In this document: piece by piece, positions 59,880 to 60,000 of the stretch
How the letters are laid out: each line of letters opens with the position of its first letter
How positions within the stretch are numbered: position 1 is the stretch's first letter
Source: Nymphaea colorata
Lineage: Eukaryota; Streptophyta; Magnoliopsida; Nymphaeales; Nymphaeaceae
Assembly: GCF_008831285.2 (NCBI RefSeq)
Contig: NC_045142.1
Span: 10,103,952-10,163,951 of the forward strand
Direction of reading: 5' to 3'
Length of the DNA: 60,000 nt
Notes under the pieces: model-generated
What the model saw: the letters and a program-made list of their open reading frames with translations, nothing else
Database searches by the model: none
Told to the model about the DNA's origin: nothing
Position numbers and translations under genes: made by a program

Positions 59880-60000
59880 GGATATGATCAGCTGTCATGT
59901 GTCAGACGTTGGCTGGCCGATGGCTAAAAATTAAAAATCTATCACTCAAAAACAACTGTTACATGAGTATTAACAATGGTTTGCAATTCAGTTCATAGTG
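59880..60000. mobile_element. fold-back MITE, family M1, cut by window end
   Basis: It starts with ATGATCAGCTGTCATGTGTC and the GGCTAAAAATTAAAAATC block of the same family, then AACAATGGTTTGC. The right end is outside the window. Confidence 0.5.

Overview
This is plant nuclear DNA, almost certainly from a flowering plant. It is AT-rich, has GT-AG introns with plant-like splice sites, and is loaded with Ty1/copia elements, hAT elements and MITEs. I cannot name the species from the sequence. Two host genes are clear. On the + strand (about 0.9-4.7 kb) is a gene with an intronless coding exon for a RING-H2 E3 ubiquitin ligase of 555 residues. Its leader is probably spliced just before the ATG. 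On the - strand, from 12,336 to beyond the right edge, is a mitochondrial half-size ABC transporter of the ATM/ABCB25 class. I resolved 19 coding exons (654 codons, NBD and six-helix membrane domain) by joining consistent splice sites and phases. The first exon(s), with the start codon and mitochondrial presequence, are not in the window.

The ABC gene occupies more than 46 kb because its introns are packed with transposons. The 10.6-kb intron between exons 12 and 13 (20,165-30,755) holds a small hAT deletion derivative, an LTR-plus-gag fragment of a copia element, and an hAT transposase gene. That hAT gene is itself split by a young, gag-less copia element (element B, 23,538-27,632). The 11.9-kb intron between exons 9 and 10 (34,092-45,994) holds a second, older gag-less copia element (element C, 35,097-42,832). 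Element C carries a 980-bp internal tandem duplication and two nested DNA transposons with 8-bp target duplications. The same intron also has a three-copy tandem repeat, an isolated LTR and fold-back MITEs. Other introns carry a copia gag/RT relic, a copia RNase H relic, a solo LTR with perfect target duplication, a gypsy gag relic and more MITEs.

The intergenic stretch 4.7-12.1 kb has no convincing host gene. It holds Tourist-like and other MITEs and a decayed LINE ORF1 (DUF4283-like) relic.

The observations I would follow first are four. (1) ABC exon 11 appears one base short, and a second splice donor 4 bp downstream would restore the frame. (2) An hAT-type family with conserved CTATGTnACA ends and unlike internal sequences is present in four copies here, possibly carrying captured gene fragments. 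(3) Two related copia elements both lack gag entirely. (4) An hAT family with arrays of a TACGATACG-type subterminal motif is represented by a transposase-bearing copy and two deletion derivatives.
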